A DNA stretch of 64,000 nucleotides, from NCBI GenBank assembly GCA_903890485.1, contig CAITBM010000006.1:75901-139900 (forward strand), in the 5' to 3' direction. The DNA comes from an uncultured Opitutaceae bacterium. Lineage in GTDB: Bacteria; Verrucomicrobiota; Verrucomicrobiia; Opitutales; Opitutaceae. The translations under genes were made by a program, and so were the position numbers. Under the pieces are notes generated by a model. The model was given only the letters and a program-made list of their open reading frames with translations, did not search any database and was not told the origin of the DNA. Of the stretch, positions 51,701 to 59,748 are shown piece by piece; the first letter of the stretch is position 1; every line of letters starts with the position of its first letter.

Positions 51701-52445
51701 CGGAGCGGTCAATGGGGTCGCGGCCCACGAACGTGATGTCGGGGGCGTCCTCTTTCTTCAGGTAGGCCTGCTCGCCCGCCCCCGCAATGTAGTGGGTGCA
51801 GTGGACGACCGACTGCATCCATCGCAGTCGGGAGTCCCGCGTGGGACTGACCTGGGATTTGTCGAACGGCATGGGCGGGAGCGTGACGAATGAATCCCCA
51901 CCCTCGTGCAGTTGCAATGCGCCACCTGCGAATCGCGCCCGCACCGTCTCGCCCTGGTGGCTCACGTCGACAAAGAACTCGTCCACGGCGCACGCCGCAC
52001 GTCGGAACTCCGGGTCCCCCGAGCGGACGACCCGGATCCCCTCCAGGAGTCCCATTCTGCGGTACATCTCCAGGCAGAAGTCCGCCACCCGATCGGCCTC
52101 GACCTGCTTGAAGGCGTCGACCCAGGCGGGGTCCACGTAGGCGGGAAGCTGGCGCGCCATGTTGTCCCTCCAGCCCGCGGGCACCCGTTTGGCGTAGAGC
52201 GGCGAGAATTTGCGCTGGAGCTTGTTCTCAAAGGTGAAGTTGAGCGTCTGGGCTTCCCCGGTCTTGCGGTGCCTCAGGGTGGTCTGCGTCTCCCGCGGAT
52301 CATGGTCGCTGTCATGGAGGAAGAACACGATCTCGCCCCCGAGTTCCGCCCTGAGCCGCCGGGCCGTGAACACCTTCGCGGCGAGGAAGCGCCGCGGGAA
52401 AAAACCGCAGGGCTGCTGGCCGAAGCAAATCAGGGGGGCGGTCAT
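51672..52445 (-). CDS. Short BshC-like protein, candidate cysteine-adding step of bacillithiol
   Basis: A 257-residue soluble protein. Its N-terminus has GQQP (residues 9-12), Lys24 at exactly the 15-residue distance found between GQQ and Lys in classical BshC, then DSDHD (residues 45-49), corresponding to the EDHD-type motif of BshC. Classical BshC is about 540 residues, so this is half length; the middle (WRDNMARQLPAYVDPAWVDAFKQVEADR) and C-terminus (EQAYLKKEDAPDITFVGRDPIDRSDEAYCE) are not recognised. Context: it lies directly before bshB and bshA. The match is from memory of BshC sequences. Confidence 0.6.
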   Translation of the reverse strand: MTAPLICFGQQPCGFFPRRFLAAKVFTARRLRAELGGEIVFFLHDSDHDPRETQTTLRHRKTGEAQTLNFTFENKLQRKFSPLYAKRVPAGWRDNMARQLPAYVDPAWVDAFKQVEADRVADFCLEMYRRMGLLEGIRVVRSGDPEFRRAACAVDEFFVDVSHQGETVRARFAGGALQLHEGGDSFVTLPPMPFDKSQVSPTRDSRLRWMQSVVHCTHYIAGAGEQAYLKKEDAPDITFVGRDPIDRSDEAYCETLS

Positions 52446-54151
52446 GGGGCGGCGGGTGTCGGGCGGCCACCCAGGCCGAGGATCCCCTGGAGGATCACGC
52501 TAAACACCATGCAGGCCACGCAGCCGATCACGTTGTACCAGAGGTACGAGATGCTCTGCGTCGCATAGAGGGCGAAGACGAGGGCCTGCGCGGCGAGCGC
52601 GGACCAGAACACCGCCGTCCCGCCGACCCGCTTCAGGAAGAAGGCCACCAGGAAGAGCCCGAGGACGACACCGTAGAAGATGGACCCGAGGATGTTCACA
52701 GCCTGGATCAGGTTCTCGGCGAGGTTCGCGAAAAGGGCGAACCCGATCGCGACCAGGCCCCAGAACGCCGTGAAGACCTTGGAAGCGACAACGTAATGGC
52801 CATCGGAGGCCTCGCGGCGGACCAGGTGGCGGTACACGTCCACCGTGGTGGTGGAGCCGAGCGCGTTCAATTCCCCTGCCTTTGACGAGAGAGCGGCAGC
52901 GAAGAACGCCGTCACCAGGAGGCCGATGAGGCCGTGGGGAAGGTGGTCGAGGATGAAGGTGATAAAGACATAGTCGGCGTCGTTGGCCTTGGTGCCCGGC
53001 GAGGCCAGATCGAGCGCGGCCCGGGTCTTCGCCCGCACTTCTTCGATCCGCTCGTGCGCCAGCGAGGCGCCGTCCCGGGCCTGGGCCTCGGCCTGGCGGT
53101 TCCCCGCGTGGCGTGCGGCAACCCAGGCCTCAACCTGCGCCCGTTCGGCGGCGTGGGCCGCGGTGAACTCTCCGTCCAGTGCCTTTAGCCCGCCGTCCGT
53201 CGCTTGCTCCGCCTGGGCCTTCCAGACGGTCCGGTTAAAATACACGGGCGGGCGCTCAAACTGGTAGAACACAAAGATCAGGACACCGAGCAGCAGCATG
53301 AAGAACTGCATCGGGATCTTGAATACGGCGTTGAACATGAGCCCGAGGCGGCTCTCCCGGATCGAGGCGCCCGAGAGGTAGCGCTGCACCTGGGACTGGT
53401 CCGTCCCGAAGTACGAGAGGGCGAGGAACATCCCGCCGAGGACGCCGGTCCAGACCGTGTAACGCCGGTCCATGTTAAGGGAAAAGTCCACGGCCTCCAT
53501 CTTGTGGAACCCTCCGGCAATCGTGAGCGCATCGCTGAAGGTGAGCCCCGGCGGCAGGCGAACGAGGAGCACGAAGAAGGCCGCCACCATGCCGGCAAAG
53601 ATCACGCCGATCTGGTACTTCTGCGTGAGGCTCACCGCGTCGCATCCCCCGGCAACCGTGTAGGCCACGACGAGGAGCCCGCTGCAGACGATCGTCGCGT
53701 CCAGGCGCCAGCCCATGACGGTCGACAGGACGATGGCCGGGGCATAGATCGTGATCCCGGCCCCGAGGCCGCGCTGCAAGAGGAAGAGACCGGCGCCCAG
53801 GAGCCGCGTCTTCGAATCAAAGCGGTGGCCCAGGTACTCGTAGGCGGTGTAGACCTTCAGCCTGCGGTAGATCGGCAGGAAGACGACCGAGATGACAATC
53901 AGGGCGATCGGGGCCCCGAAGTAGTTCTGGACGAAGCCCAGGCCGCTCTCGTAGCCCTGGCCCGGAGTCGACAGGAAGGTGATCGCGCTGGCCTGAGTCG
54001 CCATGACGGAAAGCCCGATCGTCAACCATGTGGCCTGGCCCGAGCCCTTCAGGTAGCCGCTAAGGTCCCGCCGGCCGCGCGTGTTCCAGACTGCGTAGGC
54101 CGCGATGGCGAGCATCGAGCCGAACAGGATGACATAGTCCAGGGTGTTCAC
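52442..54151 (-). CDS. Sodium:solute symporter family transporter
   Basis: A 569-residue SSS-family protein with about 13-14 helices: GTG start at 54151 followed by helix 1 (YVILFGSMLAIAAYAVWNT), the family motif FLSTPGQGYESGLGFVQNYFG, and SYFGTDQSQVQRYLSGASIRESRLGLMFNAVFKIP, a strong SSS signature. A long cytoplasmic or periplasmic loop of about 100 residues (Ala/Glu/Arg-rich coiled coil, residues about 340-410) is unusual. It couples sodium entry to a solute, possibly malate or an amino sugar for the pathway next door; that is inference. The start overlaps the small-protein stop, and its stop overlaps the BshC-like start. Confidence 0.92.
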   Translation of the reverse strand: MNTLDYVILFGSMLAIAAYAVWNTRGRRDLSGYLKGSGQATWLTIGLSVMATQASAITFLSTPGQGYESGLGFVQNYFGAPIALIVISVVFLPIYRRLKVYTAYEYLGHRFDSKTRLLGAGLFLLQRGLGAGITIYAPAIVLSTVMGWRLDATIVCSGLLVVAYTVAGGCDAVSLTQKYQIGVIFAGMVAAFFVLLVRLPPGLTFSDALTIAGGFHKMEAVDFSLNMDRRYTVWTGVLGGMFLALSYFGTDQSQVQRYLSGASIRESRLGLMFNAVFKIPMQFFMLLLGVLIFVFYQFERPPVYFNRTVWKAQAEQATDGGLKALDGEFTAAHAAERAQVEAWVAARHAGNRQAEAQARDGASLAHERIEEVRAKTRAALDLASPGTKANDADYVFITFILDHLPHGLIGLLVTAFFAAALSSKAGELNALGSTTTVDVYRHLVRREASDGHYVVASKVFTAFWGLVAIGFALFANLAENLIQAVNILGSIFYGVVLGLFLVAFFLKRVGGTAVFWSALAAQALVFALYATQSISYLWYNVIGCVACMVFSVILQGILGLGGRPTPAAP

Positions 54152-54282
54152 CGGAACAGGAGGGACAGGAGGGTGAGGAGCGAGACCCACGCGGCAAAGA
54201 TCGCGATCACCAGGCCGTAGACGCCGCCCCACTTCCGGGGCCAGGGCAGTCCCGTGGATTGGTCGTCCTCAGGATCGTTCAT
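54148..54282 (-). CDS. 44-residue single-helix membrane protein, partner of the symporter
   Basis: MNDPEDDQSTG then WPRKWGGVYGLVIAIFAAWV and a Leu-rich end: an acidic N-terminus and one hydrophobic helix. It is coupled to the SSS gene through GTGA (54148-54151) and to the PIG-L gene through ATGA (54279-54282). Small subunits next to SSS genes are common, so a stabilising partner is likely. The longer open frame upstream is the other reading of the PIG-L gene. Confidence 0.75.
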   Translation of the reverse strand: MNDPEDDQSTGLPWPRKWGGVYGLVIAIFAAWVSLLTLLSLLFR

Positions 54283-56825
54283 CTGCCGAGGGATACTAGG
54301 TTCGCAAACAGCCGGTAGGCGCCGGGCACGCCCGCGGGCAGCTGCCTGAAGAACGAGAGGCCGGTGTACACGAAGTAGCCCTTGCCGAGGTGCGCCACCA
54401 GGAGCCCGCCCTTCAGGGGCGCCTCGCCCGGGTCGCTGCACGAGAGGAGGGCCTCCAGGTGGCTGGAGTCAAAGTCGCTCGCAAAGTCGAGGCCCCTTTC
54501 CTGGACCCATCCGTCAAAGTCAGCCGGAACGATGCGGTTCGGGGAGGTGAACGCCGGATGATCGGGGACCAGGAGGGAGACCGCCGCCTTCTCATCGGTC
54601 ACCCGGTAGTGGGGAAGGTCCCGGGAAAGCTTCAGCGGATAGGGGGCGAGCTGATCGGTCTGGAGCCCGCCGGGCGTGTTGTACTGCTCGACCACCGTGC
54701 CGCCGGCCTCGACGTAGGCGAAAAGGTCCTTCAGGTGGGGGGCGAGCTCGGTCCTCGTGTTGAAGGCGCGCACGCCGATCACGACGGCGTCGATCCCCTG
54801 GAGCCCCTTTGCTGTCAGATCCGCATCGGTCAGCTGCACCACGGAGTAGCCCATTTGGGCAAGGCTTGCCGCAGTGCTGTCGCCCGCTCCGGGAAGATAG
54901 CCCACCCGCTGTCCGCGGATCGCCAGGTCGAGGCAAACCGCCTTCGCGTGCGCCAAGGGCTGCAGGAGCTGGGGCGGGATGTGGCCGTAGGTGATGTCGA
55001 TCCGGCCCGTCCCGTAGCTTGAGCCGCCGACCTCCGCGACGGCGCGGAGGTCGCAGGTCTCGGGGGCGCCGGGCGCACCCACTTGGAAGGCCAGCTCCGC
55101 CTTGTCCCCCACCCGAGCCAGGTGGAACGCCTGCCGGCGCGGGGAAAGGGTCCAGCCCTTGGGGGCCACCAGGCTGAGATATCCCGAGGTGTCGGCCCGG
55201 GAGGCCGTCACCTCCAGCTTCACGGTCCGGCTCGTTCCCGGGGAGACTAGGACGACGGCTGATCCGAAGCCCAGGGAAACGGGCGGGATCACCCGGGGAA
55301 GCACGCGGGCCTCCTCCTTGCCCGGCTCGCGGGCAAGGTAGACCGCGGCGTGGGCGACAACGAGCGTCTGGCCCCCCACCTGAAAGACGTCCTCGACCGG
55401 CACCGCAGCAGGGCCTTCCGGCCGGCCGATGAGCGTCGGGTCGTCGACCCGGAAGAGGCCGGGGGATCCCTGCTCGCGGAGCCAGTAGGGCTGCGTCAGC
55501 TCGGTCCCTGGCGGCAGGGTCCGCGTCGCATCGACGCTCGAGGCGACGTTGGGCACGAGGCTTCCGGCGCCCCGGGCCTTGCGCCCCAGGGTCGGGTAGC
55601 GGACCGCAATCCACTTCACGGGCACATCGGAACGGACAACGGCCACGTGGTGAAGCGCCAGGTCCTCGCCGGGGACGACCTCCTTTGCCGAGATCGTGGT
55701 CTCAACCGAGAGCCCCAGGCAGGCGGCGAGGATGTGGTCGAGCTTGGCCCGCTTCTCGTCGAGAAGCGGATCGGGCGGAAGGGCCGCGAGCTTCGCCTTG
55801 ATCTGGAGGAGCACCGGCACGCTTGCCGAGGGGTCGGTCGGGCTGAACCCCTGCTCGGCCTTGTCGGCCAGGACGGCGATCTCCGCTCCTCCGGGGAACC
55901 GGCCCCAGGACGTGTCGACCCCCTCCATCAAGTCCTTGGTCGCGGGCTCCCCCGCCAGGACCTTGAACGCCTCCGTGTGCGGTCCCGTCCCGGCCGACGC
56001 CACCGAAAAATTCGCAAACCCCTGTGTCCGGTGCATCGAGCGGCTCCTCGCCGCCAGGGCCGCGAACGACTGGCCCGTCACCCCGTCGGTCCCGTCAATA
56101 CCCATGCGGAGCATAGCCGCGGAGGCGTCGTCGGGCGCGGGCCGGCCCGGGCCCCACCACCCGTTCCAGAGGATGCGCCGGGGCTGCCACGGCCTCAAGT
56201 CCCGCAGCTGTTCGGGAAAGGCCTTCGGGTCCCCTGCCAGGCCGAACGCCTCGAGCGCCAGGACAGCCGACGCCGTGTGATGGCCGTGGGTCCCGCTCGG
56301 CTCGGTCGGGAACCGCGTGATCACGACGTCGGGCCTGAAGGTGCGGATCACCCGGACCACGTCGGCAAGCACGTCCTGGCGGCCCCACTTCGCGAGGGTC
56401 TGGCCGAAGTCCTTGGAATAGCCGAAGTCCCTCGCCCGGCTGAAGAACTGGCGCCCCCCGTCGACCTGCCTGGCGGCAAGAAGCTCCTGGGTGCGGATCA
56501 CCCCGAGGAGATCCCCAAACTCCGGCCCGAGGAGGTTCTGGCCCCCGTCGCCGCGCGTGAGCGAAAGGTACCCGGTCCGGTAGCCCCGCCCCCGGGCCAG
56601 GTAGGTGATCAGCATCGTGTTCTCGTCGTCGGGATGGGCGGCCACGTAGAGCACCGTGCCGGTGACGCGGAATTCTCGGAGCTCCTGGGCGATGGCCGCG
56701 GGGGCCACCGGTTCCGCACCGGCAAGCAGCGGGGCGAGAAGGAGCGCGAGGGCCGCCGCGCCGAGGAATACCCTCGGCGTGGATCGCGGACCTCCGTCGG
56801 CGATGGGGCAGGCTCTCCTGGTCAC
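54279..56825 (-). CDS. Large exported PIG-L deacetylase with C-terminal amidotransferase-like domain
   Basis: An 848-residue protein. A basic start and hydrophobic helix (VFLGAAALALLLAPLLAGA) serve as signal. The PIG-L deacetylase domain has the zinc motif AHPDDE (His64-Glu68) and HGHHTASA; a middle beta-rich part (residues about 430-620) resembles a NEW3-like or fibronectin-type region; and the C-terminal part (VVIGVRAFNTRTELAPHLKDLFAYVEAGGTVVEQYN) is like class I glutamine amidotransferase or ThuA folds without an obvious Cys triad. It probably deacetylates a sugar outside the membrane. The GTG at 56825 overlaps the DUF2911 stop. Confidence 0.85.
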   Translation of the reverse strand: MTRRACPIADGGPRSTPRVFLGAAALALLLAPLLAGAEPVAPAAIAQELREFRVTGTVLYVAAHPDDENTMLITYLARGRGYRTGYLSLTRGDGGQNLLGPEFGDLLGVIRTQELLAARQVDGGRQFFSRARDFGYSKDFGQTLAKWGRQDVLADVVRVIRTFRPDVVITRFPTEPSGTHGHHTASAVLALEAFGLAGDPKAFPEQLRDLRPWQPRRILWNGWWGPGRPAPDDASAAMLRMGIDGTDGVTGQSFAALAARSRSMHRTQGFANFSVASAGTGPHTEAFKVLAGEPATKDLMEGVDTSWGRFPGGAEIAVLADKAEQGFSPTDPSASVPVLLQIKAKLAALPPDPLLDEKRAKLDHILAACLGLSVETTISAKEVVPGEDLALHHVAVVRSDVPVKWIAVRYPTLGRKARGAGSLVPNVASSVDATRTLPPGTELTQPYWLREQGSPGLFRVDDPTLIGRPEGPAAVPVEDVFQVGGQTLVVAHAAVYLAREPGKEEARVLPRVIPPVSLGFGSAVVLVSPGTSRTVKLEVTASRADTSGYLSLVAPKGWTLSPRRQAFHLARVGDKAELAFQVGAPGAPETCDLRAVAEVGGSSYGTGRIDITYGHIPPQLLQPLAHAKAVCLDLAIRGQRVGYLPGAGDSTAASLAQMGYSVVQLTDADLTAKGLQGIDAVVIGVRAFNTRTELAPHLKDLFAYVEAGGTVVEQYNTPGGLQTDQLAPYPLKLSRDLPHYRVTDEKAAVSLLVPDHPAFTSPNRIVPADFDGWVQERGLDFASDFDSSHLEALLSCSDPGEAPLKGGLLVAHLGKGYFVYTGLSFFRQLPAGVPGAYRLFANLVSLGR

Positions 56826-58168
56826 TTCAGGCTGGCGATGAGGGCCTCGTTCAGGCGCAGGTACTCGTCCCTCGCCGGACCCGTGTCCTTGGAGGCGAGC
56901 TCGATCGAGTGGCGCGCCGTGGCCTCGGCGCCCGCCTTGTCGCCCCTCTTGGCCTGGATCAGGGCCTTCCGGTAGATCATGTAGTAGGCGTTCGGCTGCT
57001 CCGCGATTGCGGCGTCCATCCATCCCTCGGCCTTGGCGAGGTCCAGGTTGTTATCCAGGTAGAACATCGCCGAGGGGAAGTACGGCTTCTTGCCGCTGCC
57101 CGCCATGGCGGCCTCGATCTTGGGGACCAGGGCGCCGACCACGTCGAAGCCGAGCTTCACCGGGACCCGCGTGTGTTCCCAGACCAGGTCGAGCGTGGCC
57201 GAGTCTGGGCGGAAATCATTGAACTCGATCGTAAAGGTCTCGACCGGCTCGGCGAGGGCGACGGGCGTCGCGGTCACCCGCAGGACATCGTTCTTCGGGT
57301 CGTAGGCGTAGGCGCCCCACTGGTCACCGGCCTTCTGGAAGATGATGGTCCACTGGTCCTTGTTGGGGATCGTGAACAGCTCGTAGGTGCCGGCATCAAG
57401 GTGCGATCCTTCGACGGAGACCGGCGTGCTGAAGGAGATGCGGGTCGCGCTGTTGGCGCCGGTGCGCCAGACCTGCCCGTAGGGGTTGTTGCCGCCCAGC
57501 ATGACGCGGCCCTTCGCGCTCGGCCGGGAGTAGACGACCTCGATGTCGGTCGCGCCGATCCGCTGCTTGAGGGTCGTCGCGGGGCTCGCCTGGGGGAAGG
57601 AGATCTGAGGTTCGGGGACCTTGAGCGCCACCGAGAACTGGGTCTTCTCCCACTTGATCTTCAGGCTCCCCGTTCCCGAGGCATCCGTCTCGATGGAGAT
57701 CGTGAGCTGGTCGACCGGCGTATCGAGCGCCTCCTTCTTCAGGTTGACCCGCGCCAGGTCGTGGGTCTCGTCGACCGGCACTCCCCATTTTCCGACCGAG
57801 GTGCTGATGGCCAGCTTGGAGGTCCCCGACTGCGACGGGATGGTGTAGAGCGTGTAGACGCCCGCCGGCACGAGCGCCTCGCCGATCATGACCGGCTTCT
57901 GGACAATGAGGGTCGTGGCCTCGTCAGCACCCAGGCGGTCGGCCTGGTCCCATTTGACAAGGCCTCCCCAAATGACGCGCGGGGCGCCGGTCTTCGGGTC
58001 CTTGGTGTAGGGCCTGCCGTAGGTCACGGTGATCCGGTTTCCGGTGTGCCAGTCGCCAAACACGGCGCTGACGGTTTCGTGCGGGCTCTTCCGGCTCTGC
58101 TGGGCCACGAGCGGCAGGGTCGCAAGGGCTCCGAAAATAAGGGCAAGGGTGGTTCTGAGGTGTCTCAT
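56822..58168 (-). CDS. Exported protein with two tandem DUF2911 domains
   Basis: A 448-residue protein with a signal peptide (residues 1 to about 22, ending LVAQQ). It has two copies of the DUF2911 unit: the first with DWHTGNRITVTYGRPYTK... GGLVKWDQADRLGADEATTL and the second with DIEVVYSRPSAKGRVMLGGNNPYGQVWRTGANSATR (the RTGAN motif is typical, and is DRLGAD in copy 1). The C-terminal 110 residues are helical (TPR-like). DUF2911 has no known function. First gene of the long chain that ends with bshA and the hydrolase. Confidence 0.9.
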   Translation of the reverse strand: MRHLRTTLALIFGALATLPLVAQQSRKSPHETVSAVFGDWHTGNRITVTYGRPYTKDPKTGAPRVIWGGLVKWDQADRLGADEATTLIVQKPVMIGEALVPAGVYTLYTIPSQSGTSKLAISTSVGKWGVPVDETHDLARVNLKKEALDTPVDQLTISIETDASGTGSLKIKWEKTQFSVALKVPEPQISFPQASPATTLKQRIGATDIEVVYSRPSAKGRVMLGGNNPYGQVWRTGANSATRISFSTPVSVEGSHLDAGTYELFTIPNKDQWTIIFQKAGDQWGAYAYDPKNDVLRVTATPVALAEPVETFTIEFNDFRPDSATLDLVWEHTRVPVKLGFDVVGALVPKIEAAMAGSGKKPYFPSAMFYLDNNLDLAKAEGWMDAAIAEQPNAYYMIYRKALIQAKRGDKAGAEATARHSIELASKDTGPARDEYLRLNEALIASLK

Positions 58169-58220
58169 GGGTGTATCCTGTCCGGCGTTTAATCGGGTTG
58201 TCCCGTCTTGGGGTTTAGCG

Positions 58221-58230
58221 CCTAATTAGG
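58221..58230. promoter_or_regulatory. CCTAATTAGG palindrome in the divergent gap
   Basis: A perfect 10-bp palindrome 53 bp upstream of the DUF2911 start, in the 121-bp region that also serves the divergent gene at 58290. On the minus strand TTGCAC precedes it and a possible TAAACC follows it. The AT core stands out against the GC background. It could be an operator for the eight-gene chain. Weak but testable. Confidence 0.3.
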
Positions 58231-58289
58231 TAGTGCAAGAGCGGGGATTCGGCAAGTGCCACCCCGTCCTTACCGCAACAATTTTCCCC

Positions 58290-58778
58290 GTGCCCCAGCG
58301 AGACTACATCCTCAGGTTGATCGAGCAGGCGGCCCAGGTTATCGCCCGGATTACGCTCCAGCGCGAGATGGGTCAGCCGGGTCTGGCGGTCCAGTCGGTC
58401 ATCGACGGGATCGAGAAGCTTTTTGGCCTCACGGTCTCCGAGGTGGGCTCCCTGGACACCGAGGCACTCTATGGCCAGCTGACAGAGGGGGAACAGCCCG
58501 AGAACGCCCGCGACAAGTGCATCATCTTCGCCGCACTAAACCACCAGGCCGGGCTCGCCTACGAGGAGCGGGACCTCCCCGCCCTGGCCCAGCCGGCCTT
58601 TCACCTGGCGCTGGTCTTCACGCTCCTCGCCCGAGTCGGGTTCCCTGGAACCGAGGGCCCCGAGTTCACCCCAAAAGTCGACGACCTGCTCTACCGGCTT
58701 GACGGGTTTGAGCTTCCCGAACGGACCCGGGAGCTCCTCGAGACCTATCGGAAGGCGCCGGCCTCCCAGCAAACCTAG
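58290..58778 (+). CDS. Conserved helical protein, DUF6483-like
   Basis: A 162-residue soluble, mostly alpha-helical protein: QRDYILRLIEQAAQVIARITLQREMGQPG at the N-terminus, as in proteins annotated DUF6483, then a TPR-like middle (LNHQAGLAYEERDLPALAQPAFHLALVF) and a helical end (LYRLDGFELPERTRELLETY). The GTG at 58290 is chosen because homologous sequence starts there. It ends on a CTAG shared with the convergent esterase gene. Function unknown. Confidence 0.75.
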   Translation: MPQRDYILRLIEQAAQVIARITLQREMGQPGLAVQSVIDGIEKLFGLTVSEVGSLDTEALYGQLTEGEQPENARDKCIIFAALNHQAGLAYEERDLPALAQPAFHLALVFTLLARVGFPGTEGPEFTPKVDDLLYRLDGFELPERTRELLETYRKAPASQQT

Positions 58779-59692
58779 GACTTGGAAGCCCCTTTGGCTC
58801 CAAGAAACCCGTTGTAGCGGAGCCACTCCTCGGCCCGCGAGGACCATGAGGTCGCCGGGTTGCCCGTCGGCCTCAGGCCGAAGCCGTGGCCCCCTGAAGG
58901 ATAGGCATGGAGCTCGAAGGGAACAGCCGCCTTCTTGAGCGCAATCCCGTAGGCGAGGATGTTCTCGACATGGATGCCGTCGTCCTCGGCCATGACCATG
59001 AAGGTGGGCGGCGTCGCCGCGGTGACCGCAACCTCCGGGGCGAGCGTGTAGAGGTCGTTGTCCGGGACCAGGTAGGCCGGATAGACGAGGATCTGGAAGT
59101 CGGGCCTGCACGAAAGGTCATCGGCCGAGTCCACCCGCGGGTAGGTCCGGGACGCGGAGTTCGCGGAAAGCACGGCGCAGAGGTTGCCGCCAGCCGAGAA
59201 ACCCATGACCCCGACCCGCTTCGGGTCGATGCCCCACTCCGTTGCATGGGACCTGACGATGCCAAAGGCCCGCTGGGCGTCCTCCAGGGGAGCCGCGTAG
59301 GGCGCGCGGCCCTCGCGGCGCGGGACCCGGTACTTCACAAGGACCGCCGTTACCCCGATCGAATTGAGCCATGCGCAGGCCTCGGTGCCCTCGTGGTCGA
59401 TCGCCAGGATGTAGTAGCCGCCGCCGGGGAAGACAACGACCGCGGCACCGGTGTCCTTCTCCGGCGCCGGCTTGTAGACGGCAAGCGTCGGATCGGAGAT
59501 CGAGCTCAGGATGAGGATCGGCCGGCCCGCGACATTGTAGTCGCTCTTCTTGCCCTTCTCGTCGTTGGCCGGCGCGCCGGGCTTTTCGCCCGGCGCGGTC
59601 CCGTTCCACAGTTTCATGGGCAGAGGCTCGGCGTTCAGGCAAACGGCCCCGAGTACCCCCGCCAAGACCCACCGCCCGACGTAGCGATTCAT
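58775..59692 (-). CDS. Exported alpha/beta-hydrolase, acetyl-esterase-like, downstream copy
   Basis: A 305-residue secreted hydrolase: signal peptide (residues 1 to about 21), then IKLW-type start with GTAPGEKPG, oxyanion motif VVFPGGGYYILA, nucleophile Ser in VGVMGFSAGGNLCAVLSA, Asp in MAEDDGIHVENI and His in YPSGGHGFGLR. The family contains xylan acetylesterases and bacterial BD-FAE-like enzymes. The ATG at 59692 starts the signal peptide; the frame extends far upstream only as a shadow of the neighbour. Paralogous to the next gene, about half the residues alike by eye. A polysaccharide-deacetylating role is inferred. Confidence 0.88.
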   Translation of the reverse strand: MNRYVGRWVLAGVLGAVCLNAEPLPMKLWNGTAPGEKPGAPANDEKGKKSDYNVAGRPILILSSISDPTLAVYKPAPEKDTGAAVVVFPGGGYYILAIDHEGTEACAWLNSIGVTAVLVKYRVPRREGRAPYAAPLEDAQRAFGIVRSHATEWGIDPKRVGVMGFSAGGNLCAVLSANSASRTYPRVDSADDLSCRPDFQILVYPAYLVPDNDLYTLAPEVAVTAATPPTFMVMAEDDGIHVENILAYGIALKKAAVPFELHAYPSGGHGFGLRPTGNPATSWSSRAEEWLRYNGFLGAKGASKS

Positions 59693-59748
59693 CCCGCGAG
59701 CGAACGCCCACCCGGAGGCCCAGTCGATCAAAATAGGGATTCCAGGCC

